Shown here: positions 10,841 through 18,944 of the stretch, piece after piece
How positions within the stretch are numbered: position 1 is the stretch's first letter
How the letters are laid out: each line of letters starts with the position of its first letter
Source of the DNA: JAIBJN01 sp963784175
Lineage (GTDB): Bacteria > Actinomycetota > Thermoleophilia > Gaiellales > Gaiellaceae
Direction of reading: 5' to 3'
DNA length: 64,000 nt
NCBI GenBank assembly: GCA_963784175.1
Contig: CAWAQJ010000014.1
Coordinates: forward strand, 372,001-436,000
The notes under the pieces: model-generated
Seen by the model: the letters and a program-made list of their open reading frames with translations, nothing else
Told to the model about the DNA's origin: nothing
Database searches by the model: none
Made by a program: the position numbers and the translations under genes

Positions 10841-10939
10841 CGGGAAAGCCCCCTTTCACCTCTGGGTCCGTGAACGGCGCGGCGAGGCTACCAGTTGTTC
10901 ACCGTACCCGGCCACCGGCGGCTCTACACTCAAGCCCCG

Positions 10940-12022
10940 ATGGAAACGCGGACGATCGTGGTGCTCGAGGGCGACGACACGGGGCAGGAGCTCCTCGACG
11001 AGGCTCTCCGCGTCCTCGCTCCCGACGTCGTCGGTCTCGAGCTCGAGCTGCCGCGGTTCGACCTCTCCCTCGAGTCGAGGCGCGCGACCCAGAACGCCGT
11101 CGTCCACGAGGCCGCCCGCGCCGTGCGCGAGCACGGGCTCGGGCTGAAGGCGGCGACTGTGACCCCGGAAGGCGCCGGCGACGTCGGCAGCCCCAACCGC
11201 ATCCTGCGTGAGGAGATCGGCGGGCACGTCATCGTCCGCACCGGCCGGCGCATCCCCGGCGTCGTGCCCATCGGCGGCGCGCACTTCCCCATCTCGGTGG
11301 TACGGATGGCCGTCGGCGACGCCTACGGCGCCAAGGAGTGGCGCGAGGGCGAGGGCGAGGACGAGGCCGCCTTTCGCACGGAGCGCATCGAGCGGCGCAT
11401 CTGTCGCGCGGTGGCCGAGTTCGCGTTCCGCCACGCGGAGCGGACGAAGGCGAAGGTCTTCGGCGGCCCGAAGTACACGGTCTCCCCGGTCTACGAGGGC
11501 ATGCTCAAGGAGGAGATGGACGCGGCGGCCGAGCGCCACGCCGATGTCGAGTACGACCCGCAGCTCATCGACGCGACCTTCGCGCTCCTGATCAGCTCCG
11601 CGGGCGAGCCGCTCGTCATCCCGGCGCTGAACCGCGACGGGGACATCCTCTCCGACCTCGTCCTGCCGCTCTTCGGGTCGATCGCAGGCTCCGAGTCGCT
11701 GCTGGTCGCGTTCAACGACGACTACACGCCGAAGGCGCTCATGGCCGAGGCCGCGCACGGGACGGCGCCCGCGCTGAAGGGCAAGAACGTCGCGAACCCG
11801 ATGGCGATGATCCTCGCGGCCGCCGCGCTCCTCTCCCACATCGACGACGAGGAAGCGCGCACGGCCGGGCGCGCCATTCGCGAGGCCTGCCTCGAGACCG
11901 TCTCGGCGGGCATCCGCACGGCCGATCTCAGCGGCCACGCGTCCACGACGGAGTACACGGACGAGGTCATCGCGCGTGTCCGCTCGAAGCTGGAGGTCTG
12001 GGAGACGCTGGGCGAGGGTTGA
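10940..12022 (+). CDS. Isocitrate/isopropylmalate dehydrogenase family protein
   Basis: 360 residues of the beta-decarboxylating dehydrogenase family, which oxidises and decarboxylates 2-hydroxy-3-carboxy acids with NAD or NADP. Visible marks: LEGDDTGQELLDEALRVL at the N-terminus, the substrate-arginine region TGRRIPGVVPIG, the metal-site region RDGDILSDLV, and the nucleotide-binding segment AAHGTAPALKGKNVANPMA. Whether it is isocitrate, isopropylmalate or homoisocitrate dehydrogenase cannot be settled here; no leucine or TCA genes are adjacent. It is divergent from the ABC operon, with a 99 nt gap between starts. Confidence 0.85.
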   Translation: METRTIVVLEGDDTGQELLDEALRVLAPDVVGLELELPRFDLSLESRRATQNAVVHEAARAVREHGLGLKAATVTPEGAGDVGSPNRILREEIGGHVIVRTGRRIPGVVPIGGAHFPISVVRMAVGDAYGAKEWREGEGEDEAAFRTERIERRICRAVAEFAFRHAERTKAKVFGGPKYTVSPVYEGMLKEEMDAAAERHADVEYDPQLIDATFALLISSAGEPLVIPALNRDGDILSDLVLPLFGSIAGSESLLVAFNDDYTPKALMAEAAHGTAPALKGKNVANPMAMILAAAALLSHIDDEEARTAGRAIREACLETVSAGIRTADLSGHASTTEYTDEVIARVRSKLEVWETLGEG

Positions 12023-13257
12023 AAGCCCTTCTCCGCTACCTCAGGAGCATCGACCCGAAGCTCCCCCGGTCCGTCTGGATCCTCAACCTGGGCGGGCTCG
12101 CCAATGCGCTCGGCCACGGCCTCGCGTTCCCGTTCCTGATCATCTACCTGCACAACGTGCGCGGCTTCTCGCTGCCGACCGCGGGGCTCGTCCTGGCGAC
12201 GACGGGGGCGGTCAGCCTCCTCGCCGGCCCCGGGGTCGGCATCGTCGTCGACAGGATCGGGGGGCGGGCAACGCTCGCTGCCGCGCTCGTCCTCCTCGCG
12301 ATCGGCTTCGGCCTCTACCCGCTGATCACGAAGCCCTGGCACGCCTTCGGCGCGGCCGCCGTCGCGGGCCTCGGGAACGCGGGCTTCTGGCCGAGCCAGT
12401 CGGCGCTCCTCGCGGGGCTGACACCGCCCGCCCGCCGCCACGGGGCCTTCGCGCTCCAGCGCGTGACGCGAAACCTCGGGCTCGGGCTCGGCGGCGTCGC
12501 GGGCGGGCTGATCGCCACGACCTCGGACCCGACGAGCTTCACGGTCCTCTTTCTCCTCGACGCGGCGACCTTCCTCGTCTTCGCGGGCATGCTCGCCTTC
12601 GTGCCCACGCCCGAGATCCCGGCCGGCGACGCGCTCGCGCCGGGCCGCTACGCCGACGTGCTCCGCGACCGCGTCTTCCTGGGCATCGTCTTCCTGAACG
12701 TCCTCTTCGTGACCGCGGGCTATGCGATCTTCGAGCTCCTGCCCGTGTTCGCGAAGAACGAGGCAGGCGTCTCGGAGAAGGGGATCGGCGTCATCTTCCT
12801 CGTCAACTCGCTCGTGATCACGCTGGCGCAGCTGCCGCTGGCGAAGGCGCTCGAGGGCCGGCGGCGCATGGCCGCGCTCGCGTTCATGTGCGTCCTGTGG
12901 GCGAGCTCGTGGGGGATCGTCTTCCTCGGCGGGCTCAGGCTCGAGGAGCTCGCCGCCGCGATCGTCTTCGGCCTCGCCGGTGTCGTCTTCGGCCTCGGCG
13001 AGTGTTTCCAGGGCCCGGTGCAGGGCGCGCTCGTCGCCGACCTCGCTCCCCCACGCCTGCGCGGCCGCTACATGGCCGTCTCGACCATCTCGTGGGACAT
13101 CGGCTTCATCGTCGGTCCGGCCGTCGGCGGCTTCGTCCTCGGCACCGAGCCGCTGGCGCTCTGGCCCCTGGCCGGCGCGATCTGCCTCCTGGCCGCCGTC
13201 GGCTCCCTGGCCCTCGAGCCGCGCCTCCCGCGCGAGCTGCGGCTGACTCCGGCCTAG
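12019..13257 (+). CDS. MFS transporter
   Basis: 412 residues with about twelve predicted membrane helices. The first helix pair is LNLGGLANALGHGLAFPFLI, and the loop after helix 2 has the MFS-like GIVVDRIGGRATL. A central loop (FVPTPEIPAGDALAPGRYAD) separates the two halves. A drug/proton exporter is the usual role of such a protein, but the substrate is unknown. The start is a TTG (12019-12021) that overlaps the TGA of the dehydrogenase (TTGA), so translation is coupled. Its stop is shared as a CTAG palindrome with the convergent methyltransferase. Confidence 0.85.
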   Translation: MKALLRYLRSIDPKLPRSVWILNLGGLANALGHGLAFPFLIIYLHNVRGFSLPTAGLVLATTGAVSLLAGPGVGIVVDRIGGRATLAAALVLLAIGFGLYPLITKPWHAFGAAAVAGLGNAGFWPSQSALLAGLTPPARRHGAFALQRVTRNLGLGLGGVAGGLIATTSDPTSFTVLFLLDAATFLVFAGMLAFVPTPEIPAGDALAPGRYADVLRDRVFLGIVFLNVLFVTAGYAIFELLPVFAKNEAGVSEKGIGVIFLVNSLVITLAQLPLAKALEGRRRMAALAFMCVLWASSWGIVFLGGLRLEELAAAIVFGLAGVVFGLGECFQGPVQGALVADLAPPRLRGRYMAVSTISWDIGFIVGPAVGGFVLGTEPLALWPLAGAICLLAAVGSLALEPRLPRELRLTPA

Positions 13258-14346
13258 CCGCGGAGGCGGTAGAGCCGGAAGAAGTCGTGCTCGATCGGGA
13301 GCACCTCGACGTCCGCGAAGCCGGCCTCGGAGGCGTAGCGGCGCACCGTGTCGGCCCGCATGACCGTGCCCGTGCCGGCCGAGGGCGTGTCCGCGAGGCC
13401 GACCGGGCAGGCAGCAGAGGATGCTGTACGTGTACATGAGGCGCTCGATCTCGTCCCCGGGGGCGGTGAACGAGTCGGCGACCCGCTCGTCCATGACGAG
13501 CACGGCCCCGTCCTCCGCAACCAGGCTGCGCAGGGCACGCAGCACGTCGACCGGCCGGGACATGTCGTGGAGGGCCTCGAAGACCGTGACGAGCTGGTAG
13601 GAGCCGGCCAGCTCGGCGTCGCCGGCGTCCCGATGCTGGAACGAGACGCGGTCTTCCACGCCGGTCCCCGCGAGGTTCGCCTGTGCGAGCTCCACGGAGG
13701 CCTCGTCGAGGTCGAGCCCGTCCACGATGACCTTGGGGTACGCACGGGCGATGGCGATGCTCGACCAGCCGGCGCCGCACGCGACGTCGGCGACGCGCGC
13801 GGGCGGGTCGGAGACCAGCCGCTCGTGGATATCGTCGATGGACGGCAGCCATTCGGCGCCGAGGAGGTTGGAGAACACCGGCCGGTTCGCGTCGGCCTGG
13901 GCCTCGCGCCCCAGCTGGCCGTAGTCCTCCCAGGACACCCCGCCTCCGCTGCGAAACGCCTCCTCGACGGCCGGGAGGACGTGCGCGAAAGCCACGCCGT
14001 AGCGGGCCAGCGGCGTCACGTGCGCCAGCGAGTCGCGGTCGGAGAGGACCTCCGCGTGACCCGCGGGCAGGCTGAAACGCCGCGCGGCGGCGTCGGCGCC
14101 CGCGTCGTCGACCTCGAGGATCCCGGCGACGGCCTGCTGCTCGAGCCACTCGCGGGCGTAGCGCTCGTCGGTGCCGGTCGCGGCGGCGAGCTCCGCAGAC
14201 GTGGCCGACCCGTGCTCGGCGAGCGCCCGGTAGTAGCCGAGCCTGTCGCCCAGATGGACGGTCATCAGCTCGTACGCGCCGAGGGCAGCGCCGAAGAGCC
14301 GCTCCGCGAACGCATCCCGCTGGGCGCTGTCGACCTCTGTGACCAC
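13254..14346 (-). CDS. Class I SAM-dependent methyltransferase, with apparent frameshift
   Basis: An N-terminal winged-helix dimerisation region (ATSAELAAATGTDERYAREW) is followed by a Rossmann methyltransferase with motif I VADVACGAGWSSIAIARAYP and the acidic end of strand 2 (VDGLDLDEAS). The frame holds to YSILCCLP and then shifts; the natural C-terminus (VGLADTPSAGTGTVMRADTV...FFRLYRLRG) is in the next frame. One extra base in the CCGGG at about 13403-13407 explains it. The start is a GTG at 14344-14346 with AGGAGG seven nt upstream. Substrate unknown. As sequenced the product would be altered at the C-terminus. Confidence 0.8.
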
Positions 14347-14355
14347 GGGAGCCTC

Positions 14356-14667
14356 CTAGCGCTCGTCCAGCGGCGGATTCTGGACGTCGTTCTCGTCCGC
14401 GTACGCTTGCGCGAGCTGGTTGACGACGTCCATCCCCTCGCCGTAGGCGTAGTTGATCTTGACGAAGGGCTCCCACTTCTCGGGCAGCGCGTCCTCCGGG
14501 AAAATCGCCTCCACCGGGCACTCCGGCTCGCAGGCGCCGCAGTCGATGCACTCCTCCGGATCGATGACCAGCATGCGGTCGGCGACGTGGATGCAATCCA
14601 CCGGGCAGACGTCCACACAGGACAAGTCTTTGATGTCGATACAGGGCTCCGCGATGATGTACGTCAC
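14356..14667 (-). CDS. Ferredoxin with two iron-sulfur clusters (7Fe type)
   Basis: 103 residues. The cysteine pattern is that of actinobacterial seven-iron ferredoxins: CVDVCPVDC around residues 17-25 and CIDCGACEPECP around 40-51, with the tail KWEPFVKINYAYGEG. It is a soluble electron carrier for oxidoreductases such as cytochromes P450 or 2-oxoacid enzymes. The start is the GTG at 14665-14667 (VTYIIAEPCID, the usual beginning of the family). It precedes the methyltransferase gene by 9 nt and may share its transcript. Confidence 0.93.
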   Translation of the reverse strand: MTYIIAEPCIDIKDLSCVDVCPVDCIHVADRMLVIDPEECIDCGACEPECPVEAIFPEDALPEKWEPFVKINYAYGEGMDVVNQLAQAYADENDVQNPPLDER

Positions 14668-14677
14668 GGGTCCGAGT

Positions 14678-14986
14678 CTACGCGACGAGCTCGTCCACAA
14701 GCTGCGATGCACGCTCGGCTAGCGCGGAGCGAACGACGATCCGGTCGAGCCCTGCAGCCTGGGCCGCACGGAGCCCGGCAGTGTCCGTGTGATTCGTGAA
14801 GCCGAGGATCGGAACGTCCAGGTACGTCTCCGCCACCTCGTCCGGGTCGACGCGCGCGACGTCGACGATGACGAGGTCGGGCGGGTCGATGCTCTCCGTC
14901 GTCGTCAGCCGGTGGCTCCCAGCGAGAAGCACGTCGAGCTTTCCTCGAAAGAACAGGTCGACCCCGACGAGCAGGATCGTCGCCAC
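14678..14986 (-). CDS. Small receiver-like (pseudo-receiver) protein
   Basis: 102 residues with the alternating strand/helix pattern of a CheY-like fold: ATILLVGVDLFFRGKLDVLL, then PDLVIVDVARVDP, then VPILGFTNHTD and a final helix. The aspartate in VIVDV sits where the phosphoacceptor would be, but the N-terminal acidic pair is reduced (GVD) and the usual lysine after strand 5 is absent, so normal phosphorylation is doubtful. Start GTG at 14984-14986. It lies 10 nt upstream of the ferredoxin gene and divergent from the Rieske gene. Function unknown. Confidence 0.65.
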   Translation of the reverse strand: MATILLVGVDLFFRGKLDVLLAGSHRLTTTESIDPPDLVIVDVARVDPDEVAETYLDVPILGFTNHTDTAGLRAAQAAGLDRIVVRSALAERASQLVDELVA

Positions 14987-15044
14987 GGCGGCAATGTACC
15001 ACCGCGAAACCGCTCTCTCAAAGGGCTTGGTAGGTTTGCGCACG

Positions 15045-15356
15045 ATGTCCGTCGGCCAGCTCCATACGGTTGCCCGCGTCGAGGACGTGGCGCACGGGGA
15101 AGCACGCGTCGTCACGGCGGGCGAACGCGAGCTCGCCCTCTTCAACGTCGAGGGCACGTTCTATGCGACACAGAACGACTGTCTCCACATGGGCGGGCCG
15201 CTCGGGCACGGCAACCTCGCGGGTTGCGTGCTCTCGTGTCCCTGGCACGGCTGGCAATACGACGTCAGGACGGGCGAGAACGTCTTCGATCATGCCCTCG
15301 CGCTCGAGACGTTCGAGACCGTCGTCGAGGACGGCGAGGTCAAGGTCGTCCTTTGA
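15045..15356 (+). CDS. Rieske [2Fe-2S] ferredoxin
   Basis: 103 residues. Both cluster motifs are present: NDCLHMGGPLGHG (CxH) and LSCPWHGWQYD (CxxH), with VRTGE following as in NirD-like or dioxygenase ferredoxins. It is a soluble low-molecular-weight electron carrier, probably serving an oxygenase or reductase encoded elsewhere. Starts at the ATG 15045. The following DUF309 gene begins inside or directly at its 3' end. Confidence 0.92.
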   Translation: MSVGQLHTVARVEDVAHGEARVVTAGERELALFNVEGTFYATQNDCLHMGGPLGHGNLAGCVLSCPWHGWQYDVRTGENVFDHALALETFETVVEDGEVKVVL

Positions 15357-15693
15357 AACGCCTAGCGCGGACGCGGAGCTCGAGCGCGGCCTCGAGCTGA
15401 TCCGCCGCGGCGAATACTTCGCCGCACATGAGGTGCTCGAGGACGTGTGGCGCGCGGCCGAACCGGCCGAGCGTGACTTCTTCCAGGGCCTGGTCCACGT
15501 CGCGGTCGCCTGGTACCAGGCGGGCCGCGTGAACGCGGTCGGGTGCGAGCGTCAGCTCGAGAAGGCCGCGCGGCGGCTCGGGCCCTACGCGCCCGTTCAC
15601 CGCGGGCTGGACGTCGCCGCGGCGCTCGAGTCGGTCGAGGCAGCGCGCGGGCGCTTCCCCGACCTGCCGCCGCCCGTGCTCAGAGCTCCTTGA
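15292..15693 (+). CDS. DUF309 family protein, start uncertain
   Basis: The conserved core begins at about 15376: LERGLELIRRGEYFAAHEVLED, then ERDFFQGLVHVAVAWYQAGR, the DUF309 helical signature with its HEVLE motif. Function unknown in this family. No ATG, GTG or TTG lies close upstream in frame; the nearest is ATG 15292, which gives an unlikely Arg/Ser-rich leader overlapping the Rieske gene by 65 nt. A TTG at 15353 overlapping the Rieske TGA would be a natural start if one A were missing from the AAA at 15356-15358. The true N-terminus is therefore open. Confidence 0.75.
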   Translation: MPSRSRRSRPSSRTARSRSSFETPSADAELERGLELIRRGEYFAAHEVLEDVWRAAEPAERDFFQGLVHVAVAWYQAGRVNAVGCERQLEKAARRLGPYAPVHRGLDVAAALESVEAARGRFPDLPPPVLRAP

Positions 15694-15711
15694 GGCCGCG
15701 CGCGCGGATCG

Positions 15712-16416
15712 TCACACGCCGATCCCGAAGAACTCGAAGGTGCGGTTGACCGCGACGTTCAGCCACCAGAAGCGGTCGAAGAAGAGCAGCAGGCCGAGGG
15801 CAACGAGAAACGCTCCGCCGACGACGCGCATGACCTGGTAGCGGTCGCGCAGCCAGCGCGAGGCGCCCATCGCGCGCCCGAAGCCAACGCCGACGGCGAG
15901 GAACGGCAGCGCGAGGCCCGCCGAGTAGATGAGGAGGAGGATCGTGCCCTCGGCGATGGTCTGCCCCTCGCCCGCGAGCGCCAGGATCCCGCCGAGGACC
16001 GGGCCGATGCAGGGCGCGGCGCAGAGCCCGAACGCCGCCCCGAGGAGCGCCGCCGAGCCGGTGTTGCTCGCACTCTGGACCAGGCCCGGCGCTGCGAGGC
16101 GGTCGAGGTACGGCAGCGGGATCAGCCCCATCATCGCGAAGCCGAGGACGACCACCACGAGGCCGGCGACGGCGAGGAAGAGCTCGCGGTTGTCGAGGAA
16201 GAGGCTCCCCGCGGCCGCGACTGCGGCGCCGAGCGCGACGAAGACCGCCGTGAAGCCGGCGACGAAGGGCAGGCTCGCGAGAACGACCTTGCGGCCTCCC
16301 ACGCCGGCCTCCTGGCCGGACACCACGGCGAGGTAGCCGGGCACGAGCGGGAGGACGCACGGGGTCGCGAAGGAGACGAGGCCGGCGACGAAGGCGAGCG
16401 GGATCTTGGCTTCCAC
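15712..16416 (-). CDS. CcdA/DsbD-type thiol-disulfide membrane transporter
   Basis: 234 residues with six predicted membrane helices. The paired membrane cysteines of CcdA are visible in FATPCVLPLVPGYLAVVSG near the N-terminus and GLCAAPCIGPVLGG in the middle. It passes reducing power across the membrane to extracytoplasmic thioredoxins for cytochrome c maturation. The start is the GTG at 16414-16416, 8 nt after the CcmH stop; the coupled genes upstream encode the likely partners. Confidence 0.92.
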   Translation of the reverse strand: MEAKIPLAFVAGLVSFATPCVLPLVPGYLAVVSGQEAGVGGRKVVLASLPFVAGFTAVFVALGAAVAAAGSLFLDNRELFLAVAGLVVVVLGFAMMGLIPLPYLDRLAAPGLVQSASNTGSAALLGAAFGLCAAPCIGPVLGGILALAGEGQTIAEGTILLLIYSAGLALPFLAVGVGFGRAMGASRWLRDRYQVMRVVGGAFLVALGLLLFFDRFWWLNVAVNRTFEFFGIGV

Positions 16417-16424
16417 GCCGCCCC

Positions 16425-16898
16425 TCAGCCGTCGTAGCGGGCCAGCTCCTCGTCGAGCCGGCGCTCGAGCTCCGGGTCGAGCGGAGGGCCGCCGTTCGCG
16501 GACGACGCGACCGGCTCGGCCGCCTCGGGACGGGTTCGGCTCCACCGGACCAGCGCGAAGCCGAGCAGGGCGAGGGCGACCGCCGCACCCGCCAGCGGCA
16601 GCACCCAGGCGAGCAGGTTGAAGCCCTTCTTCGGCGGCGCCGCGAGGACGGCTTCCCCGAATTGCTCCACGAGGGCGGCCTTGATCTCCGATTTCGTGTC
16701 CCCGGCGGCGATCCGCTCCCGGATGAAGGCGCGCATCCGCTCGGCGATCGGAGCGTTCGAAAGCTCGAGCGTCGTCTGACAGGTCGGGCAGATCAGCTCG
16801 CGCTCGAGCTCGGCGAGGGTCGGCTTCTGCTCGCTCGCGCCCGCTGCCGCGGCGAGCGAGAGCACGAGCAGCGCGCAGGTGAGGAGCGCCCTTCTCAT
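16425..16898 (-). CDS. CcmH-like cytochrome c maturation protein
   Basis: 157 residues. A signal peptide (RRALLTCALLVLSLAAAAGA) is followed by the redox motif LICPTCQTTLELSNAP, the CcmH/CcdH-like LxCxxCQ site that reduces apocytochrome c haem-binding cysteines. A C-terminal helix (WVLPLAGAAVALALLGFAL) anchors it, ahead of a charged tail. The ATG overlaps the TGA of the thioredoxin gene by 4 nt, and CcdA follows 8 nt later, giving a compact redox-maturation operon. Confidence 0.9.
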   Translation of the reverse strand: MRRALLTCALLVLSLAAAAGASEQKPTLAELERELICPTCQTTLELSNAPIAERMRAFIRERIAAGDTKSEIKAALVEQFGEAVLAAPPKKGFNLLAWVLPLAGAAVALALLGFALVRWSRTRPEAAEPVASSANGGPPLDPELERRLDEELARYDG

Positions 16899-17458
16899 CT
16901 GGTCGGGGTCGAGAGGGCGGCCCGCACGTTCTCCTCCAGCTGGTCGGCGTCGAACTCCCCGATGATGTGCTCGCCCACGAGGCGGCCGTCGCGACCGACG
17001 AACCACGTCTCCGGGAAGCCCGTGTTGCCGAAGCGGCCGAGGCTCTTGCCGTTCCCGTCGTACGCGATGGGGTAGGTCAGCTCGTAGCGCTCGACGAACC
17101 GGCGGGCGTCCGAGCGAAAGTCCTGCGCGTCGATGCCGAGCACGACGAGGCCCTCGTCCTCGTAGCGCTCCCAGGTCTCCTGCAGCAGCGGCGCCTCCTT
17201 CTTGCACGGCTGGCACCACGAGGCCCAGAAGTTGAGCACGACCGCCTTGCCGCGGTAGTCGGCGAGGCTGATCGTCTCGTCGCCCTCGAGTGTCTCGAAG
17301 GTCAGCGTCGGCGGATGCGGGCGCTCGCCGCGCTCGAGCGCGGCGGAGAGGCCGCGACCCTCCTCCTGCTCCGCCACCTTCCAGCCGAGGAGCGCGACGA
17401 GGAGCGCGATCACGAGGACGGCCGCCGCCTGCAGGATGAGCTTCGCGCGGCGTGCCAT
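16895..17458 (-). CDS. TlpA/DsbE-like membrane-anchored thioredoxin
   Basis: 187 residues. An N-terminal signal anchor (KLILQAAAVLVIALLVALLG) precedes an AhpC/TSA-Redoxin domain with the active site FWASWCQPCKKEAP (WCxPC) and the cis-proline region NTGFPETWFV. It reduces disulfides outside the membrane during cytochrome c biogenesis, drawing electrons from the CcdA encoded two genes on. First gene of the thioredoxin-CcmH-CcdA set. Confidence 0.93.
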   Translation of the reverse strand: MARRAKLILQAAAVLVIALLVALLGWKVAEQEEGRGLSAALERGERPHPPTLTFETLEGDETISLADYRGKAVVLNFWASWCQPCKKEAPLLQETWERYEDEGLVVLGIDAQDFRSDARRFVERYELTYPIAYDGNGKSLGRFGNTGFPETWFVGRDGRLVGEHIIGEFDADQLEENVRAALSTPTR

Positions 17459-17502
17459 GGGCCGCGATCCAGTCTACCGGGGTGCCGGAGGAGGCCTGTG
17501 GC

Positions 17503-18468
17503 CTAGGCGCTGCGGATGAAGACCGGCGTGCCGACGCGCACACGCTCGAAGAGCCACTCGGCGTCGGAGATCCGCATGCGGATGCAGCCGTGGGAGGCCG
17601 AGTAGCCGATCGAGGCCGCGTCGGGCGTCCCGTGGATCCCGACGGCGCCCACGTTCAGGCCCATCCAGCGGGTCCCGAGCGGGTTGCCGGGCCCGGGCGG
17701 GACGGGAGAGGCGCCGCGCGCCCAGGAGGCGGCGGGCGGGTACCACCAGGGATTGCGCTGCCTCGTGGCGATGCGGAAGTTGCCGGTGGGCGTCGGGTAG
17801 GCGGCCATCCCGGTCGCCACGCCGAACGACGCCACGGCGTTCATCGCCCCCGCCCTGGTGCCGCGGTAGAGGACGAGGCGCTTCGAGCCGCGCTGAATGA
17901 CGACGACCGGCCCGTGGTTCGACGGGGTGCGGGTCGGCTTCAGCGCCCGCCACGGCATCGTCACGTCCCGGTCGTGGCTGCGCAGCGCGGCGACGACCTT
18001 CCGGCGACCGTAGTAGGTCATGAGCTCGCGCCCGTCCTTCGGCTTGGTCAGGTGCGGCGTCAGCCCGGAGAGCACGGCCCGCGTCGAGACCGGCGCGCGG
18101 CGGAAGAACTTCGCGCGGGTGTTCACCCAACCGCGGATCGCGTTCTCGTTGACGATCACCTGGAGCGGGATCGCCGTGCCGGGCGCCGCCGCCAGGGCGT
18201 CGCGGACGGCCAGGAAGACCCGGCCGCGGGCACGGATTGCCTCAGGACGCAGGCCGACAGTACGGGCACCGAGATGCACCATGATCCGGCGGTCGAAGAA
18301 CGTCTGGATCGCGTCCGTCGCCTGCACCTGCGTGAGACCGCCGACGTCGTTGCCGGCGATGGTCACCCCTGCCGCGATGACCGGAGGCGTCTGGGCGCCC
18401 GCCGGGGCGCTCAGCGCGAGCGCGGCGATGACAAGAGTGAGGGCGAAAAGGGCGCGATGCATCGTCAT
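17503..18468 (-). CDS. Secreted L,D-transpeptidase (YkuD)
   Basis: 321 residues. A signal peptide (ALFALTLVIAALALSAPAGA) is followed by a peptidoglycan-binding-4-like region (VTIAGNDVGGLTQVQATDAI) and, in the last ~130 residues, a YkuD catalytic domain with IHGTPDAASIGYSASHGCIRM, which holds the catalytic His and the Ser-His-Gly-Cys motif. It makes 3-3 cross-links in peptidoglycan or attaches proteins to it. Single gene; it starts 62 nt from the divergent small membrane gene. Confidence 0.93.
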   Translation of the reverse strand: MTMHRALFALTLVIAALALSAPAGAQTPPVIAAGVTIAGNDVGGLTQVQATDAIQTFFDRRIMVHLGARTVGLRPEAIRARGRVFLAVRDALAAAPGTAIPLQVIVNENAIRGWVNTRAKFFRRAPVSTRAVLSGLTPHLTKPKDGRELMTYYGRRKVVAALRSHDRDVTMPWRALKPTRTPSNHGPVVVIQRGSKRLVLYRGTRAGAMNAVASFGVATGMAAYPTPTGNFRIATRQRNPWWYPPAASWARGASPVPPGPGNPLGTRWMGLNVGAVGIHGTPDAASIGYSASHGCIRMRISDAEWLFERVRVGTPVFIRSA

Positions 18469-18530
18469 GCGATCTTAGACGAGCCGACGGCTGCAATCCT
18501 TCACACAGTGAACGACGAACTTCGAGCGGC

Positions 18531-18944
18531 ATGATCGTCTCCCTGCACGTCGCCACCGGCGGCCTCGTCGGAGCGCTCGCCGGAACCCGCAAGAGGGCGC
18601 TTCTCCTCGGTCTGGCTGCGCACGCGACAGGCGACGCGGTGCCTCACTGGGACGTTTCCTCCAGGCGCTTCGAGATCGCGAGCGGCGTGGCGGGGCTCCT
18701 CCTCCTGGCCGCCACCCGCGGGCCGACGAGCCCCGCGGTGGTCGGGGCGATCGGCGCGTCGGTGCCCGACGTCGAGCACGTCCTGCCCCTTCCCCGCCCC
18801 GGCGGGCGCAAGCTCTTCCCGAGCCACCGGGTCCGCGGCTGGCACAAGAGCGGCGGCCTGACCACGTCCACGCAGCTCCTCGCCGCGGGCGTGATCCTCG
18901 GCGCGCTCGCGTCGACGCCCCGCTACGGCCGCGTCGGCAGGTAG
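18531..18944 (+). CDS. Small membrane protein resembling YdjM/DUF457 hydrolases
   Basis: 137 residues with three weak membrane segments. Histidines and aspartates occur in the order LHVATGG, HATGDAVPHWD, VPDVEHVLP and FPSHR, an arrangement like the membrane-associated putative metal hydrolases of the DUF457/YdjM group, though shorter. Function unknown. Its 3' end overlaps the convergent spermidine-synthase-like gene by 22 nt. Confidence 0.65.
   Translation: MIVSLHVATGGLVGALAGTRKRALLLGLAAHATGDAVPHWDVSSRRFEIASGVAGLLLLAATRGPTSPAVVGAIGASVPDVEHVLPLPRPGGRKLFPSHRVRGWHKSGGLTTSTQLLAAGVILGALASTPRYGRVGR

Noticed and set aside
11722..14346. An 874-codon minus-strand frame starting with the methyltransferase
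   Set aside because: After YSILCCLP it is only the antisense of the MFS transporter; the real C-terminus is in another frame ending at 13254.
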